Below are positions 9,570 to 17,283 of a stretch of DNA of 64,000 nucleotides, one piece after another (the first letter of the stretch is position 1; every line of letters begins with the position of its first letter). Origin of the DNA: Sphingomonas lycopersici (lineage in GTDB: Bacteria > Pseudomonadota > Alphaproteobacteria > Sphingomonadales > Sphingomonadaceae). The notes beneath the pieces were generated by a model, which worked only from the letters and a program-made list of their open reading frames with translations, did not search any database and was not told the DNA's origin. The position numbers and the translations under genes were made by a program. The stretch covers positions 1 through 64,000 of the forward strand of contig NZ_JANFAU010000012.1 in the NCBI RefSeq assembly GCF_026130605.1, given 5' to 3'.

Positions 9570-9598
9570 TTGAGGAGGCGGGAACGCGTGCGTATAGC
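9570..9598 (+). promoter_or_regulatory. Candidate sigma70-type promoter for ctaCD
   Basis: TTGAGG (9570-9575) and TATAGC (9593-9598) are separated by 17 bases, on the plus strand, about 75 bases upstream of the ctaC ATG in the pyrE/ctaC divergent gap. It was found by pattern only. Confidence 0.4.
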
Positions 9599-9672
9599 GC
9601 GGGCGGATTGGACGGAATCTGCGCCGCGTGGGCGGCTGTGGGGCCACGACTGGCAGGGGTGATAACGAGACG

Positions 9673-10782
9673 ATGAGAATCGCGTTCAAAGGATTGGCAC
9701 TGGCGGCGAGCCTCGCGCTCGCCGGGCTGATGCCCGCTGCGGCGCAGGCGCCCGCGAAACAGGAAGCGCCCGTCGCCGCCGCTGCTGCGGCCCCGGCGGC
9801 GAATGCCGCGGCGCCCGCCGCAACCGCCGCGAAGCCGGCCTCGCCCGAACTGGCGATGGACGGCGCGCCGGCGATGACGGTCAAGCCGATGCTCGGCCAG
9901 CCGACCGACGGGCTGATGACGATCCAGCCGCAGGTGACCGCGAACGGCCGCCGCGCGCACAGCTTTCACGATCACATCCTGCTGCCGCTGATCACCGCGA
10001 TCTCGCTGTTCGTCCTCGCGCTCTTGATCTGGGTGGTGATCCGCTATCGCCGCGCCGCCAATCTGGTGCCGTCGAAGACCAGCCACAATACCGCGATCGA
10101 GATCGTCTGGACGCTCGTCCCGGTGCTGATCCTCGTCGCGGTGGCGGTGCCCTCGATCGGGCTGCTCAACGCGCAGTACAAGCCCGCGCCGGCCAATGCC
10201 GTGACGCTCAAGGCGATCGGCAACCAATGGTATTGGAGCTACCAATATCCGGATAACGGCGGGATCGAGATCACCGCCAATCTGCTCAAGGAAAAGGATC
10301 AGGTCGCGGCGGGCGAACGCTATCGCACCGATGCCGACGGCCCGCGCCTGCTCGCCACCGACAATCGCATCGTGCTGCCGGTCGGCGTGCCGATCCGCCT
10401 GATCACCACCGCCAACGACGTGATCCACAGCTGGGCCGTCCCCGCGTTCTGGATCAAGCTCGACGCGGTGCCGGGGCGCCTCAACGAGACGAGCTTCACG
10501 ATCGAGAAGCCGGGCCTGTACTTCGGCCAGTGCTCCGAACTGTGCGGCGCGCGCCACGGCTATATGCCGATCGCGGTGGAAGCCGTGCCGCCGGCCGAAT
10601 TCGCCGCGTGGGTGAAGGCCAAGGGCGGCTCGATGCCGGGCGAGGCCAAGCCCGCCGCGGCCGCGCCGGCCGCTGCCGCTGCGCCCGCCGCCGCGCCGGC
10701 CGCCAACGCCGCTGCTCCTACCAACACCGCTGAAGCGGCGCCCGCGAATGCGGCCACCGCCGAAGCAGCGACCGGACGCTGA
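9673..10782 (+). CDS. ctaC: Cytochrome c oxidase subunit II
   Basis: 369 aa from the ATG at 9673. It is the CuA subunit of aa3-type oxidase and accepts electrons from cytochrome c at the periplasmic face. It has a signal sequence (about 1-25) and two transmembrane helices (about 100-125 and 142-165). A cupredoxin domain follows, with QWYWSYQY (185-192) and the CuA ligands H252, C287, E289, C291, H295 and M298. Oddly, residues 25-58 and the last ~45 residues are Ala/Pro-rich low-complexity tails. ctaD starts 4 bp downstream. Confidence 0.95.
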   Translation: MRIAFKGLALAASLALAGLMPAAAQAPAKQEAPVAAAAAAPAANAAAPAATAAKPASPELAMDGAPAMTVKPMLGQPTDGLMTIQPQVTANGRRAHSFHDHILLPLITAISLFVLALLIWVVIRYRRAANLVPSKTSHNTAIEIVWTLVPVLILVAVAVPSIGLLNAQYKPAPANAVTLKAIGNQWYWSYQYPDNGGIEITANLLKEKDQVAAGERYRTDADGPRLLATDNRIVLPVGVPIRLITTANDVIHSWAVPAFWIKLDAVPGRLNETSFTIEKPGLYFGQCSELCGARHGYMPIAVEAVPPAEFAAWVKAKGGSMPGEAKPAAAAPAAAAAPAAAPAANAAAPTNTAEAAPANAATAEAATGR

Positions 10783-10785
10783 GCC

Positions 10786-12465
10786 ATGACTGATACCGCG
10801 ATCCAACCTTCGGCGTTCGAGGCGCATCACGCGCACGACCATCATCACGATGCCGATCACAAGCCGGGCTTCTTCGCCCGCTGGTTCATGTCCACCAACC
10901 ACAAGGACATCGGCACGCTCTATCTGATCTTCGCGATCTGCGCCGGCATCATCGGCGGCGCGATCTCGGGGCTGATGCGCGCCGAGCTGATGCATCCCGG
11001 GATCCAGTATCTCCAGGGCTGGGCGGCGCATCTCCACGGCGGCGAGGCGAGCCTCGACGAATCGCTCCACCTGTGGAACGTGATGGTCACCGCGCACGGG
11101 CTGATCATGGTGTTCTTCATGGTCATGCCGGCGATGATCGGCGGGTTCGGCAACTGGTTCGTCCCGATCATGATCGGCGCGCCGGACATGGCCTTCCCGC
11201 GGATGAACAACATCTCGTTCTGGCTGCTGATCCCGGCGTTCACGCTGCTCCTTGCCTCGCCCTTCTTCGGCGGCGCGGGCAATGGCTGGACGCTCTATGC
11301 CCCGCTCTCCACTTATGGCGAGCCAGGGCCATCGACCGATATGGCGATCCTCTCGCTCCACCTTGCGGGCGCATCGTCGATCCTCGGCGCGATCAACTTC
11401 ATCACGACGATCTTCAACATGCGCGCCCCGGGCATGACGCTGCACAAGATGCCGCTGTTCGTGTGGTCGGTGCTGGTCACCGCCTTCCTGCTGCTGCTCG
11501 CGCTGCCGGTGCTCGCCGCGGCGATCACCATGCTGCTGACCGATCGTAACTTCGGCACGACCTTCTACGATCCGGCCGGCGGCGGCGATCCGATCCTCTA
11601 CCAGCATCTGTTCTGGTTCTTCGGCCACCCCGAAGTGTACATCATGATCCTGCCGGGCTTCGGCATCGTCAGCCAGATCATCTCCACCTTCAGCCGCAAG
11701 CCGGTGTTCGGCTATCTCGGCATGGCCTATGCCATGGTCGCGATCGGCGTGGTCGGGTTCGTCGTGTGGGCGCACCACATGTTCACCACCGGCCTCAGCG
11801 TGAACACCAAGATGTACTTCACCGCGGCGACGATGGTCATCGCGGTGCCGACCGGCATCAAGATCTTCTCGTGGATCGCGACGATGTGGGGCGGCAGCCT
11901 GACCTTCCGCACCCCGATGGTGTGGGCGATCGGCTTCATCTTCATGTTCACCGTCGGCGGCGTCACCGGCGTGGTGCTCGCCAACGGCGGCGTCGACGAT
12001 TACATGCAGGACACTTATTACGTGGTGGCGCACTTCCACTACGTGCTGAGCCTCGGCGCGGTGTTCTCGCTGTTCGCCGGCTTCTATTACTGGTTCCCGA
12101 AGATGTCGGGGAAGATGCTCAACGAGGTCCTCGGCCACCTGCATTTCTGGGTGTTCTTCGTGGGCGTCAACGTGCTGTTCTTCCCGATGCACTTCCTCGG
12201 GCTGCAGGGCATGCCGCGCCGCTACCCGGATTATCCGGATGGCTTCGCGCATTGGAACACGGTGGCGACCGTCGGCTATATGATCATGGCCGCGGGCATG
12301 GCGATCTTCTTCGTCAACGTGATCATCTCGCTGATCGCGGGCCGCAAGGCGGGCGACAATCCGTGGGGCGAGGGCGCGACGACGCTGGAGTGGACGCTGT
12401 CCTCCCCGCCGCCGTACCACCAGTTCGAAACGCTGCCGGTGATCGACGACGACCAGCATCATTGA
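10786..12465 (+). CDS. ctaD: Cytochrome c oxidase subunit I
   Basis: 559 aa, the catalytic haem a/a3-CuB subunit with 12 transmembrane helices. The CuB ligands are visible: H281 cross-linked to Y285 in HPEVY, and H330-H331 in WAHHMF. The haem ligands are in VAHFHYVLS (H416, H418). A histidine-rich N-terminal tail (residues 14-25) precedes the core. It follows ctaC with only 3 bases between. Unusually, no ctaB, ctaG or ctaE follows; a terminator begins 32 bases after the stop. Confidence 0.96.
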   Translation: MTDTAIQPSAFEAHHAHDHHHDADHKPGFFARWFMSTNHKDIGTLYLIFAICAGIIGGAISGLMRAELMHPGIQYLQGWAAHLHGGEASLDESLHLWNVMVTAHGLIMVFFMVMPAMIGGFGNWFVPIMIGAPDMAFPRMNNISFWLLIPAFTLLLASPFFGGAGNGWTLYAPLSTYGEPGPSTDMAILSLHLAGASSILGAINFITTIFNMRAPGMTLHKMPLFVWSVLVTAFLLLLALPVLAAAITMLLTDRNFGTTFYDPAGGGDPILYQHLFWFFGHPEVYIMILPGFGIVSQIISTFSRKPVFGYLGMAYAMVAIGVVGFVVWAHHMFTTGLSVNTKMYFTAATMVIAVPTGIKIFSWIATMWGGSLTFRTPMVWAIGFIFMFTVGGVTGVVLANGGVDDYMQDTYYVVAHFHYVLSLGAVFSLFAGFYYWFPKMSGKMLNEVLGHLHFWVFFVGVNVLFFPMHFLGLQGMPRRYPDYPDGFAHWNTVATVGYMIMAAGMAIFFVNVIISLIAGRKAGDNPWGEGATTLEWTLSSPPPYHQFETLPVIDDDQHH

Positions 12466-12496
12466 TCGTCGCTTTCGAAAGCCATCGAAACACAGG

Positions 12497-12528
12497 CGCC
12501 CGGGGGGAAACCTCCGGGCGTTTTGTTT
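12497..12528 (+). terminator. Rho-independent terminator of ctaCD
   Basis: A 10-bp stem (12497-12506 with 12511-12520, one G-T wobble) with a GAAA tetraloop is followed by TTTTGTTT. It ends the transcript directly after ctaD. Confidence 0.88.
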
Positions 12529-12617
12529 GATTCGCGCGGCGGAACGCCGATCCGGCGGGTTTGCGGTCCGTCGATAATCGCGGCATGATCGGGCGATAAA
12601 GAGCACGGAGAGCGACG

Positions 12618-13580
12618 ATGCCCGATTTTCGCATGATCGATACCGGCGGCACGAAATTGCGCGTCGCGGTGGAGGGGCAGGGGCCGCTCGTGCTGATGGT
12701 CCACGGCTTTCCCGAGAGCTGGTATTCGTGGCGGCATCAGCTTGGCCCGGTCGCGGCGGCGGGATTCACCGCGGCGGCGATCGACGTGCGCGGCTATGGC
12801 GGGTCGGACAAGCCGCACGCGGTCGCCGATTATGCGATGGCGCATATGGTGGCGGATATCGCCGCGGTCGCGCGCGCGCTCCAGCCCGATGGCCCGGCGA
12901 TCATCGTCGGGCACGATTGGGGCGCGCCGATGGTATGGAACAGCGCGTTGATCCACCCCGAGCTGTTTCGCGCCGTGGCGGCCTTCTCGGTGCCGTACAG
13001 CGGGGTGCCGACGCGGCCGTTCACCGAGATCTTCCGCGCGGTGTTCACCAGCCAGGGGCGGTTCTTCTATCAGGAATGGTTTCAGGCCGAGGGGCCGGCG
13101 GAGGCCGAGGCGGAGCGCGATATCCGCACCTTCCTGCGCAAGCTCTATTACGGCATCTGCGGCGATGCCCCGGTCGGCACCTGGCCCGATAAGCCGGCGA
13201 CCGCGACCTTGCTCGAGGGGATGGTTGATCCCGATCCCTTCCCGGCGTGGCTGACCCCGGCGGATATCGATTATTATGTCGGCGAGTTCACCGCCTCCGG
13301 GCTGCGCGGGCCGCTCAACCGCTATCGCAACCACGAGCGCGATTTCGAATGGCTCCAGCCCTATCGCCAACGCCGCATCGAGCAGCCCGCGCTGTTCATC
13401 GGCGGAAGCAAGGATCCGGCGACGACCTTGTTCGGCGCGGTCGCCGATCCGATCGCGATGATGCGCCCGCTGGTGCCGCAGCTCGAAGGGCATATCCTCG
13501 ACGGGTGCGGGCATTGGACGCAGCAGGAGCGACCGGCGGAGGTCAACCGGCTGCTGGTCGACTGGCTGCGGCGGGTGTGA
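12618..13580 (+). CDS. Alpha/beta hydrolase, epoxide hydrolase type
   Basis: 320 aa. It has the epoxide-hydrolase signatures HGFPESWYSWRHQ (29-41, with the HGFP oxyanion motif), VGHDWGAP (nucleophile D100) and CGHWTQQERP (H299). A lid domain lies between, with Tyr-rich LNRYRN. The aspartate nucleophile favours soluble epoxide hydrolase, or possibly haloalkane dehalogenase, over esterase. The protein is cytoplasmic, with no signal peptide. AGAG about 10 bases before the ATG serves as a weak ribosome binding site. It stands alone between the ctaCD terminator and the mucR-like gene; the natural substrate is unknown. Confidence 0.88.
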   Translation: MPDFRMIDTGGTKLRVAVEGQGPLVLMVHGFPESWYSWRHQLGPVAAAGFTAAAIDVRGYGGSDKPHAVADYAMAHMVADIAAVARALQPDGPAIIVGHDWGAPMVWNSALIHPELFRAVAAFSVPYSGVPTRPFTEIFRAVFTSQGRFFYQEWFQAEGPAEAEAERDIRTFLRKLYYGICGDAPVGTWPDKPATATLLEGMVDPDPFPAWLTPADIDYYVGEFTASGLRGPLNRYRNHERDFEWLQPYRQRRIEQPALFIGGSKDPATTLFGAVADPIAMMRPLVPQLEGHILDGCGHWTQQERPAEVNRLLVDWLRRV

Positions 13581-13768
13581 CGGCCCTGGGGCTGCGTCTG
13601 ACCTGGCGGTTACGGTCACCGTGGCGCCGGCCTGTCGCGCCGCGGGACAAGGGGATGGCGATCGCGATGCCGCCGGAAAGCGCGGGGTCGCCGCGTTGCT
13701 CGCGCCGCCGATAGGCTGCGCGAGCGATGAGCGGGCGTCCGGTTGGTCGTCGCGCCGGCCCTAGCCCC

Positions 13769-13785
13769 GGCGCGACGATCGCGCC
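13769..13785 (-). other. Hairpin abutting the mucR-like stop codon
   Basis: GGCGCGA-CGA-TCGCGCC is a perfect 7-bp stem with a 3-nt loop, placed directly after the stop codon of the MucR-like gene (stop at 13786-13788 on the minus strand). There is no T-run, so it may be a Rho-dependent or stabilising 3' end rather than a classical terminator. Confidence 0.45.
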
Positions 13786-14286
13786 TTATTCGTCGGCGGC
13801 AGCGGCCTTGCGGCGGCCACGCGCGGCCGGCTGGCCGTTGCCTTCGGACGTCTTGCGCTTCATGCCGGGTTTGCGGCCGAGACCGATCTTCTTGGCCATC
13901 GCGCGGCGCGCTTCCGAATAGTTTTCGGCAACCATCGGATAATCCGGCTTGAGGCCATAACGCTGGCGATATTCAGCCGGGGTCAGCCCCTGGCCGGCGA
14001 GATGACGACGCAGAGTCTTATACGGCTTGCCGTCGATCATCGAGATGATGAAATCCTTCGACGCGAGCGACTTGCGCACCGAAACCGCCGGAACATAATC
14101 CGACGCCGCTTCCGGCGCAGTCGTGGTTTCGGCCTGCGAAGAAAGCCCCGAGACCGCCTCGTGCATCTTCTTCAAGAATGCGGGAACATCTTCACCCGAT
14201 GCGCGGGTGTTGGGGTTGGACAACCAAGCGATCGTCAATTCGGTGGCGAGTTCGACGGTGTTGGTGTCGATCGATTCTTCGGACAT
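13786..14286 (-). CDS. mucR: MucR/Ros-family transcriptional regulator
   Basis: 166 aa from the ATG at 14286, preceded by AGGAG; the frame runs 22 codons further but without a better start. MucR/Ros proteins silence AT-rich promoters and control cell surface, virulence and cell-cycle genes in alphaproteobacteria. The core is clear: VSVRKSLASKDFI, then GKPYKTLRRHL and LTPAEYRQRYGL with the MAKKIGLGRK end. The classical zinc-finger cysteines are absent: the expected C-x2-C position reads ISMIDG. The tail is Lys/Arg/Ala-rich. The function as regulator is well supported; the targets are unknown. Confidence 0.88.
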   Translation of the reverse strand: MSEESIDTNTVELATELTIAWLSNPNTRASGEDVPAFLKKMHEAVSGLSSQAETTTAPEAASDYVPAVSVRKSLASKDFIISMIDGKPYKTLRRHLAGQGLTPAEYRQRYGLKPDYPMVAENYSEARRAMAKKIGLGRKPGMKRKTSEGNGQPAARGRRKAAAADE

Positions 14287-14703
14287 GCCGCGCTCCTGTG
14301 GGTTGGGTGCGCCCGTCATTAGCGCGTCAAGATGACGCGTCAATATCATCATAGATGAACCAGCCCAAAGGACTGATGCACGATCCTATCGATAACAGCT
14401 GTCAAAATATCTCGTACGACTGTTCCGCGTGCCGAGTCGCAGGGTGGCGAGCAGCGAAGGAAACAAAGGTTAGGGCACGGAAATCCGCCGTACTTTGCCG
14501 TCGTTCAAACCTGTCACCGTTGACAGCTTCACCTCATGCTGTTGTTGTCGAATAGTGTATTAGCTTGGGACAGAAGCCGTTATATTACGAACGTGTAATA
14601 TTGCGTCGGCGCTGAAATTTCGGGCCGCGCCGCTCGTCGCCGGGCAAAGAAAAAGCCCGCCGCGGCACAGCGCGACGGGCTCGATATCGGCAAGAGCGAA
14701 AGA
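14287..14703. other. Gene-poor, AT-richer mucR upstream region
   Basis: This 417-bp gap has no convincing gene. It holds the promoter side of the mucR-like gene (lower GC, for example around 14380-14420 and 14560-14600, as expected of MucR-autoregulated DNA) and the 3' end and terminator of hutU. A 66-codon frame at 14355-14555 has no homology I recognise and no coding character. Confidence 0.6.
14647..14681 (-). terminator. Rho-independent terminator of hutIHGU
   Basis: On the minus strand, AGCCCGTCGCG and CGCGGCGGGCT form an 11-bp stem (one T-G wobble) around a 6-nt loop, followed by TTTTTCTT. It lies just downstream of the hutU stop. Confidence 0.88.
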
Positions 14704-16362
14704 TCAGCCGAGGATGCCCGGCAGATCGAGCCCCTTCTCGCGCGCGCAATCGAGCGCGATCGCATAGCCCGCGTCGGCATGACGCATCACCCCGGTGGCG
14801 GGATCGTTCCACAACACGCGTTCGAGCCGGCGCGCCGCCTCTGGCGTGCCGTCGGCGACGATCACCATCCCCGCATGCTGCGAATAGCCCATCCCGACCC
14901 CGCCGCCATGGTGGAGCGACACCCAGGTCGCCCCCGAGGCGGTGTTGAGCAGCGCGTTGAGCAACGGCCAGTCGGACACCGCGTCCGAGCCGTCGCGCAT
15001 CGCCTCGGTCTCGCGGTTGGGCGAGGCGACCGAGCCCGAATCGAGGTGGTCGCGGCCGATCACTACCGGCGCCTTCAATTCGCCCGACGCGACCATCTCG
15101 TTGAACGCGAGGCCGAGCCGGTGGCGGTCGCCGAGCCCGACCCAGCAGATCCGCGCGGGGAGGCCCTGGAAGTGGATCCGCTCGCGCGCCATGTCGAGCC
15201 AGCGGTGGAGGTGCTTGTTGTCGGGGAGCAGCTCCTTCACCTTGGCGTCGGTGCGATAGATATCCTCGGGGTCGCCCGACAGCGCCGCCCAGCGGAACGG
15301 GCCGATGCCGCGGCAGAACAGGGGGCGGATATAGGCCGGGACGAAGCCGGGGAAGGCGAAGGCGTCGCTGACGCCCTCGTCGAGCGCGACCTGGCGGATG
15401 TTGTTGCCATAATCGACCGTCGGCACCCCGGCGGCCTTGAACGCGAGCATCGCCTTGACGTGCTGCGCCATCGAGGCGCGCGCGGCGGCGGCGACGGTCG
15501 CGGGATCCTGCTCGCGGGTGGCGATCCAGCGTTCGACCGTCCAGCCGACCGGCAGATAGCCGTTGACCGGATCGTGCGCGCTGGTCTGATCGGTGAGCAG
15601 ATCGGGGCGGATGCCGCGGGCGTGGATTTCGGGGAGCAATTCGGCGGCATTGCCGAGCAGCCCGACCGAGATCGGCTCCCTGGCGGTGGTGACGATTTCC
15701 AGCGCCTCGTCGAGGCTGGTCGTCGCGCGATCGAGATAGCCGGTGCGCAGCCGCATATCGATCCGGCTCTGCTGGCATTCGATCGCGAGGCACGAGGCGC
15801 CCGCCATCACCGCGGCGAGCGGCTGCGCGCCACCCATCCCGCCGAGCCCCGCGGTAAGCAGCCATTTGCCCGAGAGGTCGCCGTCATAATGCTGGCGGCC
15901 CATCTCGACGAAGGTCTCATAGGTGCCCTGGACGATCCCCTGGGTGCCGATATAGATCCACGAGCCCGCGGTCATCTGGCCGTACATCGCGAGGCCCTTG
16001 CGATCCAATTCGTCGAAATGCTCCCAATTCGCCCATTTGGGGACCAAGTTGCTGTTGGCGAGCAGCACGCGCGGCGCATCGGAATGGGTGCGGAACACCC
16101 CGACCGGCTTGCCCGACTGGATCAGCAGAGTCTGATCGTCCTCGAGCTGGCGCAGCGCCTCGACGATCCGGTCATAGCTTTCCCAGTCGCGCGCGGCGCG
16201 GCCGATCCCGCCATAGACGACCAGTTCCTCGGGGCGTTCGGCGACATCGGGGTGGAGGTTGTTCATCAGCATCCGCAGCGGGGCTTCGGTGAGCCAGCTC
16301 TTGGCGGATAGCGTGGTGCCGGTGGCGGGCTTGATGACGCGGGAAGGATCGAGACGGGTCAT
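14704..16362 (-). CDS. hutU: Urocanate hydratase
   Basis: 552 aa from the ATG at 16362, which overlaps the hutG stop. It hydrates urocanate to imidazolonepropionate using tightly bound NAD, the second step of histidine degradation. Recognisable blocks are VYGGIGRAARDWESYD near the N-terminus, QGIVQGTYETF, TAGLGGMGGAQP (NAD/phosphate region) and TDQTSAHDPVNGYLP. The length is typical (about 550-560 aa). It is the last gene of the leftward hut operon, followed by a strong terminator. Confidence 0.97.
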   Translation of the reverse strand: MTRLDPSRVIKPATGTTLSAKSWLTEAPLRMLMNNLHPDVAERPEELVVYGGIGRAARDWESYDRIVEALRQLEDDQTLLIQSGKPVGVFRTHSDAPRVLLANSNLVPKWANWEHFDELDRKGLAMYGQMTAGSWIYIGTQGIVQGTYETFVEMGRQHYDGDLSGKWLLTAGLGGMGGAQPLAAVMAGASCLAIECQQSRIDMRLRTGYLDRATTSLDEALEIVTTAREPISVGLLGNAAELLPEIHARGIRPDLLTDQTSAHDPVNGYLPVGWTVERWIATREQDPATVAAAARASMAQHVKAMLAFKAAGVPTVDYGNNIRQVALDEGVSDAFAFPGFVPAYIRPLFCRGIGPFRWAALSGDPEDIYRTDAKVKELLPDNKHLHRWLDMARERIHFQGLPARICWVGLGDRHRLGLAFNEMVASGELKAPVVIGRDHLDSGSVASPNRETEAMRDGSDAVSDWPLLNALLNTASGATWVSLHHGGGVGMGYSQHAGMVIVADGTPEAARRLERVLWNDPATGVMRHADAGYAIALDCAREKGLDLPGILG

Positions 16363-17153
16363 GAGGCAAAATCCAGACAGGCGTTGATGACATTGCGCAG
16401 CGTCGCGGAGAGCGGCGCGGCATAAGCGGGGTCGAAGGCGGGGGGCCAATTATGTTCGTCGGGCACGGCCGGCTCGGGGGCATAGCCGCGGATCGCGAGC
16501 TCCATCTGGATCGCGTGGACGCCCTCGGCGGGTGCAGCATAATGCCGGGTGGTCCAGCCGCCCTTGAACCGCCCGTTGAGCACCTGATCGGCGGTGCAGG
16601 CGGCGGAGACCGCAGCGGCCAGCGCCGGATCGCAGGTCGCGCCGTCGTTGGTGCCGATATTATATTGCGGCAGATCGCCGTCGAACAGCCGCGGGATATG
16701 GCCGCGGATCGAATGCGCGTCGTAGAGCACGATGCGCGGGTGCGCGGCGCGGAGGCGGGCAATCTCGGCGGCGAGCACGGCATGATAGGGATCGAACCAG
16801 GCCGCGCGGCGGCGGGCGATCTCCGCTGCGTCGGGCGCATTGCCCGTATAGAGCGGTTCGCCGTCGAAAGTGGTGCTCGGGCATAATTCGGTCGTCGCCT
16901 GCCCCGGATAGAGCGACGCGCCCGAAGGATCGCGGTTGACGTCGATCACGCTGCGCGAAATCGTCGTGCGGACGATCGTCGCGCCGACGTCGGCGGCGAA
17001 GGCGTAGAGCTTCTCGATATGCCAATCCGCATCGCGGCGGGCGAGCCACGGCGAGACGAACTGCGCGTCGAGCCCGGCGAGGCCGGTGCCGGTATGCGGC
17101 ATCGCGACGATCAGCGGCGCACTGCCGCGGTGGAGGTGGACGAAGTTGGTCAT
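16359..17153 (-). CDS. hutG: N-formylglutamate deformylase
   Basis: 264 aa from the ATG at 17153. It hydrolyses N-formyl-L-glutamate to glutamate and formate, the final step of the hutF-type pathway. The family motifs visible are MPHTGTGL (25-32), the ELCPST region, and YDAHSIRGHIPRLFDG around residue 142, carrying metal-binding histidines. The presence of hutF across the divergent promoter makes deformylase, rather than formimidoylglutamase, the consistent role. It overlaps hutU by ATGA and is separated from hutH by a 130-bp repeat element. Confidence 0.93.
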   Translation of the reverse strand: MTNFVHLHRGSAPLIVAMPHTGTGLAGLDAQFVSPWLARRDADWHIEKLYAFAADVGATIVRTTISRSVIDVNRDPSGASLYPGQATTELCPSTTFDGEPLYTGNAPDAAEIARRRAAWFDPYHAVLAAEIARLRAAHPRIVLYDAHSIRGHIPRLFDGDLPQYNIGTNDGATCDPALAAAVSAACTADQVLNGRFKGGWTTRHYAAPAEGVHAIQMELAIRGYAPEPAVPDEHNWPPAFDPAYAAPLSATLRNVINACLDFAS

Positions 17154-17160
17154 TGTTTGA

Positions 17161-17272
17161 CCACCCCGGCGAAGGGGCACCCCGCAAAGTAATACTTTGC
17201 GGGGACCCCGAAGGCCGGGGTCCAGTTACGACCGGCCCGATGCTGGACCCCGGCTTGCGCCGGGGGGGGTGG
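17161..17272. repeat. Palindromic repeat (CACCCCGGCGAAGG family), copy 1
   Basis: This inverted repeat begins CCACCCCGGCGAAGG and ends CGCCGGGGGGGGTGG. It contains the core TCCAGTTACGACCGGCCCGA also found at 60296-60315 and, inverted, near 20210-20236. A second small hairpin (CCCCGCAAAG/CTTTGCGGGG) is nested in its left half. It lies inside the hut operon, between hutH and hutG. Confidence 0.75.
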
Positions 17273-17283
17273 AGCGGGGAAAC

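Noticed and set aside
9478..12606. Long open frame of about 1042 codons antisense to ctaCD
   Set aside because: It is low-complexity Arg/His/Glu-rich, as expected from a shadow of highly GC-rich coding DNA, and has no recognisable domain. ctaC and ctaD on the other strand have intact catalytic ligands.
14355..14555. 66-codon frame in the mucR-hutU gap
   Set aside because: It has no ribosome binding site, no recognisable similarity and lies in promoter-like AT-richer DNA.
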